A stretch of DNA of 64,000 bases from Tranquillimonas alkanivorans (GTDB lineage: Bacteria; Pseudomonadota; Alphaproteobacteria; Rhodobacterales; Rhodobacteraceae). The stretch is from the NCBI RefSeq assembly GCF_900115595.1, contig NZ_FOXA01000001.1, forward strand, positions 434,001-498,000, written 5' to 3'. A program made the position numbers and the translations under genes. Shown piece by piece: positions 8,407 to 16,618 of the stretch (positions are counted from its first letter, which is position 1; the number at the start of each line of letters is the position of its first letter). The notes beneath the pieces are model-generated. The model had not been told where the DNA came from and made no database searches. It saw only the letters and a program-made list of their open reading frames with translations.

Positions 8407-9524
8407 CAGGCGCCCGCCTCGTTCAGAAGCTCGTCCAGAAGGTCCACCAGCCGGTTCGCCACGTCCGCCCCGGCCGACACCGCCTGCCAGCCGTGATGCG
8501 CCATCTCGGCGGCGGCGTCGGGCGACAGGTACTTCTCGACCGCGCGGCCCAGCGCCTCGGCCCCTGCGACCCGGTGGGCGGCACGGAAGCCATGCAGCCG
8601 CTCGAATGCGTCGGCCTGCGCGCCGCCCTGCGGGCCGTGCAACACGACCGAGCCCAGCGCCGCCGGCTCCAGCGGTGAACGGGTCGGGCCGCCGGCGAAG
8701 GTGCCGCCGACGAAGGTGATCGTGGCGAGCCTGTACCACAGGCCCAGCTCGTCCTCGGTATCGGCCACCAGCACCTGCGTTTCCTCGCGCGGATCCTCGC
8801 CCTCGGACCGCAGCACGGCGCGCCAGCCGTCGCGCGCCAACTCGTCGCGCAGCGCCGCCCCGTCCTCGGGCCGCGCGGGGTGGAGGATGAGCAGCAGGCG
8901 GTGAGACAGGCGAGAAGCCATCGCGTGCGCCTGAAGCACCGCCGACACCTCGCCCGGGTCCACGAAGGCGGCGAACCAGACGGGGCGCGCATGCAGGATG
9001 ACCGCCAAAGCGTCGCGTTCGCTCATGTCGCAGGGGGCGGCTGCGACGCCAGGCTGAAGCGCGCCCGGCGTCTCGATCCGGTCGCGCAGCGCAGGCAGCG
9101 CCGCCAGCCTCTCGACCTCGGGGCCCGGGGCGGCCAGCACCGCCTTCAGCGCCTGCAACGCCGCGCCGTCGGAAAGGGGCAGCCAGCGCAAACGCCACGC
9201 CCGGCCCGGATCGATGCAGGCATCCGCCCAGACCGAGCGGATGCCGTGCCGGTGCGTCTGCACCAGGTAGCAGGGGCGCAGATCGCCCACCCAGAGCGCC
9301 GCGCGCAGGCCGTGCGTTTCGATGAACTGCCGGACGGCGCGCGCCGTGTCGGGCGGCGCGTCGTGCAGACGGGCCCCCGGAAGGCCCGCGATGTCACGCT
9401 CCGACAGCGCCGCGTCCGAGGTCACGACGACGGAAAGCTCCGGCCACTGCCGGGCGAGGTAACTCAGGGGATCGGCGACGTGCGAAGGCGGCGTGTCCTG
9501 GGACAGGTGCAGCCAGAGCGTCAG
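8406..9524 (-). CDS. WaaA-like (GT30) Kdo transferase paralog with altered N-terminal motif
   Basis: The C-terminal half is GT30-like (ELGLWYRLATITFVGGTF, SPLEPAALGSVVLHG). The first conventional start is a GTG at 9425 (339 residues), but the frame stays open upstream and reads WLHLSQDTPPSHVADPL, like the N-terminal strand-helix of Kdo transferases. That extension would begin at a CTG (9524-9522) overlapping the DUF4170 stop as CTGA, giving 372 residues. Where true WaaA has a catalytic Glu (SVGE-like), this protein has LSQD, so it may transfer something else or be inactive. It lies in the operon DUF4170 - this gene - lpxK. The start is uncertain. Confidence 0.75.
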   Translation of the reverse strand: MTLWLHLSQDTPPSHVADPLSYLARQWPELSVVVTSDAALSERDIAGLPGARLHDAPPDTARAVRQFIETHGLRAALWVGDLRPCYLVQTHRHGIRSVWADACIDPGRAWRLRWLPLSDGAALQALKAVLAAPGPEVERLAALPALRDRIETPGALQPGVAAAPCDMSERDALAVILHARPVWFAAFVDPGEVSAVLQAHAMASRLSHRLLLILHPARPEDGAALRDELARDGWRAVLRSEGEDPREETQVLVADTEDELGLWYRLATITFVGGTFAGGPTRSPLEPAALGSVVLHGPQGGAQADAFERLHGFRAAHRVAGAEALGRAVEKYLSPDAAAEMAHHGWQAVSAGADVANRLVDLLDELLNEAGA

Positions 9525-9766
9525 GAGCCGAGTTCCTCGGTCGCGGAGGCCGGCGTCTCTTCGTCGCGAAGGCGGTGGATGTGCGCGATGAAGTAGCGCA
9601 TGTGCGCGTTGTCAACCGTCCGCTGCGCCTCGGCTTTCCAGGCACTGTAGGCGCTCTGGTAGTCGGGGTACATGCCGACGATGTGGATATCCTCGACGTT
9701 CTTGAAGACGTTCTTCGAGGGATCGACGAGTTCGCCGCCGAAGACGAGATGCAGGCGCTGTGCCAT
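9521..9766 (-). CDS. DUF4170 domain protein
   Basis: 81 residues, cytoplasmic, no signal or membrane segment. The sequence (LHLVFGGELVDP, FKNVEDIHIVGMYPDY, AWKAEAQRTVDNAHMRYF) is the DUF4170 family, small alphaproteobacterial proteins of unknown function usually found at the head of this lipid A gene set. The stop codon is overlapped by the probable CTG start of the waaA-like gene. The promoter should lie in the 620-base gap upstream. Confidence 0.85.
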   Translation of the reverse strand: MAQRLHLVFGGELVDPSKNVFKNVEDIHIVGMYPDYQSAYSAWKAEAQRTVDNAHMRYFIAHIHRLRDEETPASATEELGS

Positions 9767-10386
9767 GGAAGCCTCGCGGTCTGTGGTCCGATGTCGCGTG
9801 CACCCTACGCGCGCGTCCGCGGGGGCTCAAGGCGCGACCAACGGTGCCCGGCGTTCCCGCGATGTGTCGGTCCATTCGGGGGAAACACAGGGACGTCCTG
9901 GGAGGAAGGCCCGATTTCCCGCGAGTCCCGGGAAAGGTCGGGGGACCACGGGATGTTCCGGGAGGTTCGGGAATAGTTGGCTCGATTCGGGGAATGGCTG
10001 GGAAATGCGCGCCAAATGCTAGAACTTCGGGGAACCCATGGGAATGTCCGGTTATGGCGGCTTCTCCGAGCTCCTCCCGAAGCCACACGGAAGGTACCCA
10101 CGCGCCCAGGCCATCGCGGGTGCACCCGCAGGCCCCGCGATGCACCGAAGGTTTCCCAAAGATTCCCGGCATTTCCCGGCCGTACCTTGGCCCGCGCCAT
10201 CCGGCTGCCCCTTGCGCCCGGCCGAAGCGGCGTGACATCCTTCCGCATGCAGCGAACCTTTCCGATGCCCGGCCGTTTCTTCCGAAGCCTGCCCGCCCGC
10301 GTGGCGCGGCCGCCGGAGCGTCGTGCCGCCGGCGGGCCAACCCGGCCCGCCACGCCGCCCGTTTCAGTCAACACGCAGGAGCCCGC
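9767..10386. other. 620-base gene-free stretch with clustered TTCGGGGAA-like motifs
   Basis: No frame here has convincing coding character. The left half holds repeated G-rich boxes: TTCGGGGGAA at 9875-9884, TTCGGGAA at 9966-9973, TTCGGGGAA at 9986-9994 and 10026-10034, with related GGGAA boxes between them. There is also an inverted pair TTTCCC / GGGAAA around 9916-9925 and reverse-complement copies (TTCCCGG) near 10161-10178. The stretch separates the divergent DUF4170 and amn genes and must contain both promoters. I recognise no known regulator site. Confidence 0.5.
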
Positions 10387-11871
10387 ATGAACGCCCCGCA
10401 CCGCAACCTTCCCGTCGTCACGCCACCGATGCCCGAGCCGCAGGCCTTTACCGACGCCGCCTCGGCCGTCGAGCGGCTGTGCGATCTGTACGACGCGGCG
10501 AGCGACTTCCTTTGCCGCAAGTTCTCGGACGCGGTGCAGAATGGGCGGCCCGATGCGCGCTATCGCGCCTTCTATCCCGAGATCCGGTTCTCGACCTCGA
10601 CCTACGCGGCCACCGACAGCCGGCTGAGCTTCGGCCACGTTCCGGAACCCGGCACCTACTCGACCACCATCACCCGGCCGGACCTGTTCCGGAAATACCT
10701 GGAACAGCAGATCGGCCTTCTGATGGAGAACCACCGCGTGCCGGTGACCATCGGGCCGTCGCACACCCCCATGCCAGTGCATTTCGCGGTGGCCAACGAC
10801 GACCGCGTGACGGTGCCGCAGGAAGGCGTAATGGACTTCACCCTGCGCGACGTGTTCGACGTGCCCGACCTGTCGACGACGCACGACGACATCGTCAACG
10901 GCTTCGGCTTCGCGTTCGAGGACGGGTCGCACCCGCTGGCGCCGTTCACGGCGCAGCGCATCGACTATTCCCTAGCGCGGCTGGCGCACTACACGGCGAC
11001 GGCGCCCGAGCACTTCCAGAACCACGTCCTGTTCACCAACTACCAGTTCTATATCGAGGAGTTCGACGTCTTCGCCCGCGCCGCGTTGGCCGACAAGAAC
11101 AGCGGCTATACCGGCTTCGTCGGTCCCGGCAACGTCGAGATCACGGACCCGGACGGCGAGATGCCGGTGCCGCAGAAGCTGCCGCAGATGCCGACCTATC
11201 ACCTCAAGCGCAAGGACGGGGGCGGCATCACGTTGGTCAACATCGGCGTCGGCCCGTCGAACGCCAAGACCGCGACCGACCACATCGCCGTGCTGCGCCC
11301 GCATGCCTGGCTGATGGTCGGGCATTGCGCCGGTCTGCGCAATTCGCAGCGGCTGGGCGATTTCGTCCTGGCGCACGGCTACCTGCGCGAGGATCACGTT
11401 CTGGACGACGACCTGCCGGTCTGGGTGCCGATCCCCGCGCTGGCCGAGATCCAGATCGCGCTGGAAGAGGCGGTCGAGCGGGTGACCGAGCTTGAGGGCT
11501 ACGAACTCAAGCGGATCATGCGCACCGGCACCGTCGCCACCATCGACAACCGCAACTGGGAGCTGCGCGACCAGTCCGGCCCCGTCCAGCGGCTGAGCCA
11601 GAGCCGGGCCATCGCGCTGGACATGGAATCCGCCACCATCGCCGCCAACGGCTTCCGCTTCCGGGTGCCCTACGGCACGCTTCTGTGCGTCAGCGACAAG
11701 CCCCTGCACGGCGAGCTGAAGCTGCCCGGCATGGCGAGCGAGTTCTACCGCACCCAGGTGGCGCGGCACCTGCTGATCGGCGTGCGGGCGATGGAGACGC
11801 TGCGCGACATGCCGCTCGAGCGTATCCATTCGCGGAAACTGCGGTCGTTCGAGGAAACGGCGTTCCTGTAA
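10387..11871 (+). CDS. amn: AMP nucleosidase
   Basis: 494 residues from ATG 10387, with AGGAG 6 bases upstream. It hydrolyses AMP to adenine and ribose 5-phosphate in the cytoplasm. The N-terminal regulatory domain typical of Amn (FYPEIRFSTSTYA, VPVTIGPSHTPMPVHFA) is followed by a nucleoside-phosphorylase-like catalytic domain with GVGPSNAKTATDHIAVLRP, MVGHCAGLR and a purine-site DMESATIAANG. Length matches the family. It stands alone, with a strong hairpin 25 bases after its stop. Confidence 0.95.
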   Translation: MNAPHRNLPVVTPPMPEPQAFTDAASAVERLCDLYDAASDFLCRKFSDAVQNGRPDARYRAFYPEIRFSTSTYAATDSRLSFGHVPEPGTYSTTITRPDLFRKYLEQQIGLLMENHRVPVTIGPSHTPMPVHFAVANDDRVTVPQEGVMDFTLRDVFDVPDLSTTHDDIVNGFGFAFEDGSHPLAPFTAQRIDYSLARLAHYTATAPEHFQNHVLFTNYQFYIEEFDVFARAALADKNSGYTGFVGPGNVEITDPDGEMPVPQKLPQMPTYHLKRKDGGGITLVNIGVGPSNAKTATDHIAVLRPHAWLMVGHCAGLRNSQRLGDFVLAHGYLREDHVLDDDLPVWVPIPALAEIQIALEEAVERVTELEGYELKRIMRTGTVATIDNRNWELRDQSGPVQRLSQSRAIALDMESATIAANGFRFRVPYGTLLCVSDKPLHGELKLPGMASEFYRTQVARHLLIGVRAMETLRDMPLERIHSRKLRSFEETAFL

Positions 11872-11896
11872 GGCGGGTCGAATCGAACACAACGTG

Positions 11897-11929
11897 GGGG
11901 AAACGGGCCACAAAATGGGCCGTTTCCCC
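11897..11929 (+). terminator. Hairpin terminator after amn
   Basis: 14-base arms (GGGGAAACGGGCCA at 11897-11910 and TGGGCCGTTTCCCC at 11916-11929) pair with one G-G mismatch around a CAAAA loop, 25 bases after the amn stop. The following TGTTT is only a weak T-run. The same hairpin would also isolate the HU promoter from amn. Confidence 0.7.
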
Positions 11930-11940
11930 TGTTTCGGCGG

Positions 11941-12018
11941 CACAAATCGTTGTGTCACACCCATAGATGCCGTTAGATGCCTCCAATACACCCCTTAGAA
12001 GGGCCAATACGAGGAGAC
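11941..12018 (+). promoter_or_regulatory. Leader and probable promoter region of the HU gene
   Basis: This contains an inverted pair CACAA (11941-11945) and TTGTG (11950-11954) separated by ATCG, then a direct repeat TAGATGCC at 11964-11971 and 11974-11981, one helical turn apart. A clean ribosome site GAGGAG follows at 12011-12016. The repeats suggest protein binding, perhaps HU autoregulation. That role is inference only. Confidence 0.4.
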
Positions 12019-12022
12019 AGAA

Positions 12023-12313
12023 ATGGCAACCAAGCCGATGACGAAGACGCAGCTCGTCGCCGCCCTGGCCGAGGAGATGGGCGAAGACAAGAAGACGGCG
12101 GGCAAGGCGCTCGACGCCATCACCGACGTGATCACCCGCGAGGTGTCCAACGGCGGCGCCGTCACCCTGCCCGGCGTCGGCAAGATCTATTGCCGCGAGC
12201 GGCCGGAGCGTATGGTGCGCAACCCCGCCACCGGCGAGCAGATCAAGAAGGACGCCGACAAGGTGGTCAAGATGACCATCGCCAAGGCCCTGAAAGACAG
12301 CGTGAACGGCTGA
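12023..12313 (+). CDS. HU-family DNA-binding protein
   Basis: 96 residues, the normal HU/IHF size. The N-terminal helical dimerisation half (MTKTQLVAALAEEMG, AGKALDAITDVI) and the beta-arm region (VTLPGVGKIYCRERPERMVRNPATGE) are both present, including the arm-tip RNPATG motif. The protein bends and compacts nucleoid DNA. It is monocistronic: GAGGAG upstream, and a UUCG-capped hairpin 31 bases after the stop. Confidence 0.93.
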   Translation: MATKPMTKTQLVAALAEEMGEDKKTAGKALDAITDVITREVSNGGAVTLPGVGKIYCRERPERMVRNPATGEQIKKDADKVVKMTIAKALKDSVNG

Positions 12314-12343
12314 AGCACACACACTCACGGAACCGTTCAGGCC

Positions 12344-12365
12344 GGGCCGTCCTTCGGGGCGGCCC
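12344..12365 (+). terminator. Hairpin terminator after HU gene
   Basis: Arms GGGCCGTCC (12344-12352) and GGGCGGCCC (12357-12365) form a 9-pair stem, one pair G-T, closed by a TTCG tetraloop. ATCTTCGTTT follows. It is a standard GC-rich terminator 31 bases past the stop. Confidence 0.8.
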
Positions 12366-12448
12366 ATCTTCGTTTCGCATGTCGCTTTCGGGCTGACGCC
12401 ACGTCCCCGCGCGGTTAGGGAGGAGGTGCAGCAGCAACCGGAGGTGTC

Positions 12449-13354
12449 ATGGACCTGCGCGCGATCGGAATGGGACTGGCCTTCGCGGTCATGTGGTCTT
12501 CGGCCTTCACTTCGGCGCGGGTCATCGTGGCGGACGCGCCGCCGCTGACGGCGCTGGCGCTGCGCTTCCTGATCTCCGGCCTTATCGGCATCGCCGTCGC
12601 CCGCGCCATGGGTCAAAGCTGGCGGCTGAGCCGGCTTCAATGGCGCGCCACGCTGGTCTTCGGCCTGTGCCAGAACGCGCTGTACCTGGGCCTGAACTTC
12701 GTGGCGATGCAGACGGTCGAGGCCGGGCTGGCCGCAATCATCGCCTCGACCATGCCGCTGCTTGTCGCGCTGTCGGGCTGGCTGTTCTTCGGCGAACGCA
12801 CCCGGCCTCTGGGCACGCTCGGCCTGGTCGCGGGGCTGGCCGGGGTGGCGATTATCATGGGCTCGCGCATCTCGGGTGGGGTCGATCCCTATGGGCTGGG
12901 CCTGTGCGTGGCGGGCGTGCTGGCGCTGACCGTGGCCACGCTGGCGGTGCGCGGCGCATCCTCGGGCGGCAACGTGCTGATGATCGTCGGGCTTCAGATG
13001 CTTGTCGGCAGCGCGGTACTGGCCGTGGCGGCGGTGGCGCTGGAAGAGTGGCGGGTGGACTGGTCGGCCGAGCTGATCGTCGCCTTCGTCTACACCACGC
13101 TGGTGCCGGGGCTGGCCGCCACCTTCACGTGGTTCCTGCTGGTCCATCGCATCGGCGCGGTGCGGGCCGCGACGTTCCACTTCCTCAACCCGTTCCTCGG
13201 CGTCGCCATCGCGGCGGTGTTTCTGGGCGAGGCCCTGGGCGTGCTCGACGTCGTCGGCGTCGCCATCATCGCCGCCGGCATCCTTGCGGTGCAGTTGTCG
13301 AAGCAGCCGCCGGTCGACGCGCACCTGAAGACGGCCGAGCTGAAGCCGCGCTAG
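12449..13354 (+). CDS. EamA/DMT-family transporter
   Basis: 301 residues with about ten hydrophobic segments in two EamA repeats (residues about 5-140 and 150-290). Typical repeat features include WSSAFTSARVIVADAPP, LALRFLISGLIG and the second-repeat ending FHFLNPFLGVAIAAVFLGEAL. It is an inner-membrane exporter of the drug/metabolite superfamily; the substrate is unknown. A CCGGAGGTG site precedes the ATG. It converges on the AEC transporter (1 base between stops). Confidence 0.88.
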   Translation: MDLRAIGMGLAFAVMWSSAFTSARVIVADAPPLTALALRFLISGLIGIAVARAMGQSWRLSRLQWRATLVFGLCQNALYLGLNFVAMQTVEAGLAAIIASTMPLLVALSGWLFFGERTRPLGTLGLVAGLAGVAIIMGSRISGGVDPYGLGLCVAGVLALTVATLAVRGASSGGNVLMIVGLQMLVGSAVLAVAAVALEEWRVDWSAELIVAFVYTTLVPGLAATFTWFLLVHRIGAVRAATFHFLNPFLGVAIAAVFLGEALGVLDVVGVAIIAAGILAVQLSKQPPVDAHLKTAELKPR

Positions 13355-13355
13355 G

Positions 13356-14300
13356 TCAGGCCAGAAGCGCCAGCAGCACGGTCAGCGTCACGAAGGCGCC
13401 CGCCGTGGTCACCAGCAGCGCCATCGACGCCACGCCCTCGTGCCCGTAGGGCTGCGCGAAGATGGCGTAAATCCCCAACATTGGCATCGCCGCCGACAGG
13501 ATCGCCACCGCCGCCAGCGGCTCGGGCAGAAGCGGCAGACCCACCAGCGGCAGCGCCAGCAGGGCGAGCGCCGTCAGCGCCGGATGAGCCATCAGCTTGC
13601 CGGCGGCGATCTGCACCGCCAGCGCCCAGTTTCCACGCATCGGCAGGCCCACGAGCGACCCGCCGATCACGAACAGCGCCAGCGCCGAGGCCGAGGCCGC
13701 CAGGATGTCGGCCAGCCGCCCGACCGGCGCGGGCACCGGCAGGCCGGACAGCGAAACGGCAAGCCCCACGAACAGCCCGATGACGAAGGGCCGCCGCACG
13801 ACACCCAGAAGGATGCCGCCGACGACGCGCGCCAGCGTCCGATCCTCCCGCTCGCGCGAGAGGTCGAGCAGGACGAGGCAGAACGGGATCATCAGGAAGT
13901 TCTCGACGATGACGTTCATCGCCAGCGCCGGCGCGGCAAGGTCGGGGAAGGCCAGCAGCAGCACCGGATAGCCGACATAGCCCGAGTTCGGGCAGCTTAC
14001 CCCCATCGCGGCGATCGCCCGCCGCGCCGGCCCCGTCCCCTGAAGGCGCAGCGCCAGGACCGTCACCGCGATCGCCGCGAAGGCGCCGACGGCATAGACG
14101 GTGAGATAGGAGGGGTTCAGGACCTCGCCCAAATCCCGCTCGGCCACAGCGCCGAACAGCAGTGCCGGCAGCGCAATGTTGACGACGTAGCGCCCGAGGA
14201 CCTGAAGCTCGTCCCCCGAGAACAGCCCGCGGGCGACGGTGGCGTACCCGATGGCGACGGCGGCGAAGATCGGGAACGTGATCGACAGGATGTCGTACAC
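13356..14300 (-). CDS. AEC-family (auxin efflux carrier-like) permease
   Basis: 314 residues from a GTG at 14300, nearly all hydrophobic segments. The family pattern is an N-terminal ITFPIFAAVAIGYATV, a mid-protein NSGYVGYPVLL and a C-terminal VASMALLVTTAGAF. AEC proteins move small organic acids or metabolites across the inner membrane; the substrate is unknown. The start follows the aroC stop by 4 bases, so it is probably co-transcribed with aroC. A second AEC carrier lies at 58965-59846. Confidence 0.87.
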   Translation of the reverse strand: MYDILSITFPIFAAVAIGYATVARGLFSGDELQVLGRYVVNIALPALLFGAVAERDLGEVLNPSYLTVYAVGAFAAIAVTVLALRLQGTGPARRAIAAMGVSCPNSGYVGYPVLLLAFPDLAAPALAMNVIVENFLMIPFCLVLLDLSREREDRTLARVVGGILLGVVRRPFVIGLFVGLAVSLSGLPVPAPVGRLADILAASASALALFVIGGSLVGLPMRGNWALAVQIAAGKLMAHPALTALALLALPLVGLPLLPEPLAAVAILSAAMPMLGIYAIFAQPYGHEGVASMALLVTTAGAFVTLTVLLALLA

Positions 14301-14304
14301 GGGG

Positions 14305-15414
14305 TCAGGCCGGACCGATGCGTCCGCGCGGTCCCTCGCCCACCTGTCCGCGGTGCAGCAGAAGGTGGTCGAGCAGGATGCAGGCCATCATCGCCTCGGC
14401 CACCGGCACGGCGCGGATGCCGACGCAGGGGTCGTGCCGGCCCTTGGTGACGATCTCGGTCTCGTTGCCGTCAAGGTCGATGGTCCGCCGGGGCTTGAGG
14501 ATCGAGCTTGTCGGCTTCACCGCGAAACGCACCACCACCGGCTGCCCGGTCGAGATACCGCCGAGGATGCCGCCGGCGTGGTTCGAGGAGTAGATCGGGC
14601 CGCCCTGGCTCATCGCGATCTCGTCGGCGTTGGCCTCGCCCGTCAGCGCGGCGGCGGCCATGCCCTCGCCGATCTCGACGCCCTTCACGGCGTTGATCGA
14701 CATCATCCCGGCAGCGAGGTCGGTGTCGAGCTTGCCGTAGACCGGCGCGCCCAGCCCCGGCGGCACGCCCTCGGCCACGCACTCGATCATCGCCCCGACC
14801 GAGTTGCCGGACTTGCGCAGCTCGTCCAGGTAGCTGGCCCAGTCCTCGGCCGCCTGCGCGTCGGGCACCCAGAACGGGTTGCGGTCCACCTGCGCCATGT
14901 CGAACCGCGCGCGGTCAATGGCGCGGTCGCCCATCTGCACCATGTAGCCGGTGATCTTCATCTGCGGCACCAGCGCCGCCAACGCCGCCCGCGCCACGCC
15001 GCCCGCGGCCACGCGCGCCGCCGTCTCGCGCGCCGACGAGCGGCCGCCGCCGCGATAATCGCGGATGCCGTACTTCTGGAAATACGTGATGTCAGCGTGG
15101 CCCGGCCGGAACTTGCGCGCGATGTCGCCGTAATCCTTCGATCGCTGGTCGGTGTTGCGGATCATCAGCTGGATCGGCGTGCCGGTGGTCTGGCCCTCGA
15201 ACACGCCCGACAGGATCTCGACCTCGTCCGCCTCGCGCCGCTGAGTGGTGTACTTGTTCTGCCCCGGCTTGCGCCTGTCGAGCCAGACCTGAATATCCTC
15301 GGCCGTGACCGAAACGCCCGGGGGGCAGCCATCCACGGTCGCGCCAAGCGCGGGCCCGTGGCTTTCGCCCCAGGTGGTGACGCGGAACAGGTGGCCGAAG
15401 GTATTGAAGCTCAT
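14305..15414 (-). CDS. aroC: Chorismate synthase
   Basis: 369 residues, normal length. It converts 5-enolpyruvylshikimate-3-phosphate to chorismate using reduced FMN, the last shared step of aromatic amino acid synthesis. Signatures: [20 protein letters not shown] at the N-terminus, [34 protein letters not shown], and a C-terminal [18 protein letters not shown]. It heads a short minus-strand unit with the AEC permease. The bfr hairpin terminator lies upstream. Confidence 0.97.
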   Translation of the reverse strand: MSFNTFGHLFRVTTWGESHGPALGATVDGCPPGVSVTAEDIQVWLDRRKPGQNKYTTQRREADEVEILSGVFEGQTTGTPIQLMIRNTDQRSKDYGDIARKFRPGHADITYFQKYGIRDYRGGGRSSARETAARVAAGGVARAALAALVPQMKITGYMVQMGDRAIDRARFDMAQVDRNPFWVPDAQAAEDWASYLDELRKSGNSVGAMIECVAEGVPPGLGAPVYGKLDTDLAAGMMSINAVKGVEIGEGMAAAALTGEANADEIAMSQGGPIYSSNHAGGILGGISTGQPVVVRFAVKPTSSILKPRRTIDLDGNETEIVTKGRHDPCVGIRAVPVAEAMMACILLDHLLLHRGQVGEGPRGRIGPA

Positions 15415-15497
15415 GGGGCAAACTCTCCTGACGTCAGCGGTCTAGCCCCGCGCCCACGGTGCCTCAAGCGCTTTCCCGCCGAACGCCGGACAGGAGA

Positions 15498-15519
15498 AAG
15501 CCGGCGCGAAGGCCGGCTT
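15498..15519 (-). terminator. Hairpin terminator after bfr
   Basis: AAGCCGGC (15498-15505) and GCCGGCTT (15512-15519) form a perfect 8-pair stem with a 6-base loop, 26 bases past the bfr stop. On the minus strand TTTCTCC follows. It separates bfr from aroC. Confidence 0.6.
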
Positions 15520-15545
15520 CCGTCGTGGTCCCGGTTGACGGCGGG

Positions 15546-16031
15546 TTACTCGGCTTCGTCGGCCGGCTTTGCCTGCAGCAGGCCGTAACGCTCGGCGCCC
15601 AGCTTCTCCCACAGGTCGATCTGCGTCTCGAGATAGTCGATGTGACCTTCCTCGTCCGCAATCAGTTCCTCGAACAGGTTCTTGGTGACGTAGTCGCCCA
15701 CGCTGTCGCAGTGATCGCGCGCCTCGATATACAGGTTGCGCGCGTCATGCTCGGCGGCAAGATCGGCATCCAGCGTCTCGCGCAGGGTTTCGCCGATGCG
15801 CAGCGCGTCGAGCTTCTGCAGATTCGGGTGGCCTTCGAGGAAGATGATCCGCTCGATCAGCTTGTCGGCGTGGTGCATCTCCTCGATGCTTTCCTCGCGC
15901 GACTTGTTCGCGATCCGGCCGTATCCCCAGTCTTCCTGCAGGCGGTAGTGGAGCCAGTACTGGTTGACCGCCGTCAGTTCGCTGCGCAGCGCGGCGTTGA
16001 GATACTCGATGACCTTCGTGTCGCCTTTCAT
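15546..16031 (-). CDS. bfr: Bacterioferritin
   Basis: 161 residues. It forms a 24-subunit haem-containing iron store. All ferroxidase ligands are at the standard numbering: Glu18, Glu51, His54, Glu94, Glu127 and His130. The haem ligand Met52 is present in ESIEEMHH. Length and N-terminus ([18 protein letters not shown]) match E. coli Bfr. It follows bfd on the same strand after a 105-base gap, so storage and iron release are encoded together. Confidence 0.97.
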   Translation of the reverse strand: MKGDTKVIEYLNAALRSELTAVNQYWLHYRLQEDWGYGRIANKSREESIEEMHHADKLIERIIFLEGHPNLQKLDALRIGETLRETLDADLAAEHDARNLYIEARDHCDSVGDYVTKNLFEELIADEEGHIDYLETQIDLWEKLGAERYGLLQAKPADEAE

Positions 16032-16136
16032 TCCGTGCTTCCCTTCATTGTCCGGTGCGCCGTGCGCGTGAATCTGTCCGCTCGAAGGCTAACGCGTTCG
16101 CGCCCGGATGCAACGTGAAGCTTGAAGGCAGAAGGT

Positions 16137-16379
16137 TTACAGGCGGTTACGCTTCCGCGTCCCGCGTAGATTGCGCAGTTGCGCCGGCACTTCGAGGCTG
16201 TCGCTCTTGCGCATCGTGTCCATGAAAAGCGTCAGACACCCGCCGCAATCGGCCTTCTTTCCGAGCGCGCGATAGACCTTGCCCGGCGTGATGATCGTGT
16301 CGGGATCCGACGATCGCATCCAGTCCATGGCGGAGTGGATGTCCTTGTCGGTGATCGACATGCAGTGACAGACCATCAT
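16137..16379 (-). CDS. bfd: Bacterioferritin-associated 2Fe-2S ferredoxin
   Basis: 80 residues. The N-terminal CHC (Cys4, Cys6) and a later CGGC provide the four 2Fe-2S ligands of Bfd. It reduces stored ferric iron in bacterioferritin so that it can be released. The C-terminal tail (about residues 60-80, LRNLRGTRKRNRL) is basic and longer than in E. coli Bfd. Two ATGs in a row (16379 and 16376) could start; neither has a strong ribosome site. It lies just upstream of bfr. Confidence 0.9.
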   Translation of the reverse strand: MMVCHCMSITDKDIHSAMDWMRSSDPDTIITPGKVYRALGKKADCGGCLTLFMDTMRKSDSLEVPAQLRNLRGTRKRNRL

Positions 16380-16405
16380 GGCGTCGCCCCGTTCGTCGTT
16401 CTCCC

Positions 16406-16426
16406 GGCCCGCGCGGCGTGCGGGCC
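16406..16426 (-). promoter_or_regulatory. GC-rich hairpin in the bfd leader
   Basis: GGCCCGC (16406-16412) and GCGGGCC (16420-16426) pair around a 7-base loop between the putative promoter and the bfd start. It could be a leader structure in the bfd mRNA. I see no match to a known riboswitch. Confidence 0.3.
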
Positions 16427-16442
16427 CGTCTTGCTTATTTCC

Positions 16443-16467
16443 TGACTGTATCTCTCGGGAAAGTCAA
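16443..16467 (-). promoter_or_regulatory. Possible iron-responsive operator/promoter of bfd-bfr
   Basis: An inverted repeat TGACT (16443-16447) and AGTCA (16462-16466) lies about 65 bases before the bfd start. On the minus strand the right arm also gives a -35-like TTGACT; no clear -10 is visible. Iron control is expected for bfd-bfr, but I cannot assign a specific regulator from this sequence. Confidence 0.35.
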
Positions 16468-16576
16468 TGCCGCGGCCCGCCCGCCCCTGCGTTGACGCGG
16501 CCGCACCCGGCCACACGATCCCGTGAGCCGCGGCACGCTTGCGCCACCGAAGTCTCTTGCGGTCTGGTTTTCTCTC

Positions 16577-16604
16577 TTGACGCCCCGCGCCGCCTCGCAT
16601 ATCT
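16577..16604 (+). promoter_or_regulatory. Promoter of tRNA-Met
   Basis: TTGACG at 16577-16582, a 16-base spacer and ATATCT at 16599-16604 resemble a housekeeping promoter, placed 14 bases before the mature tRNA 5' end. Confidence 0.55.
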
Positions 16605-16618
16605 CCGCCCTCGCTCAT

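Noticed and set aside
16406-16426. Hairpin as terminator of a plus-strand gene
   Set aside because: No plus-strand gene ends there; it lies in the bfd leader on the minus strand.
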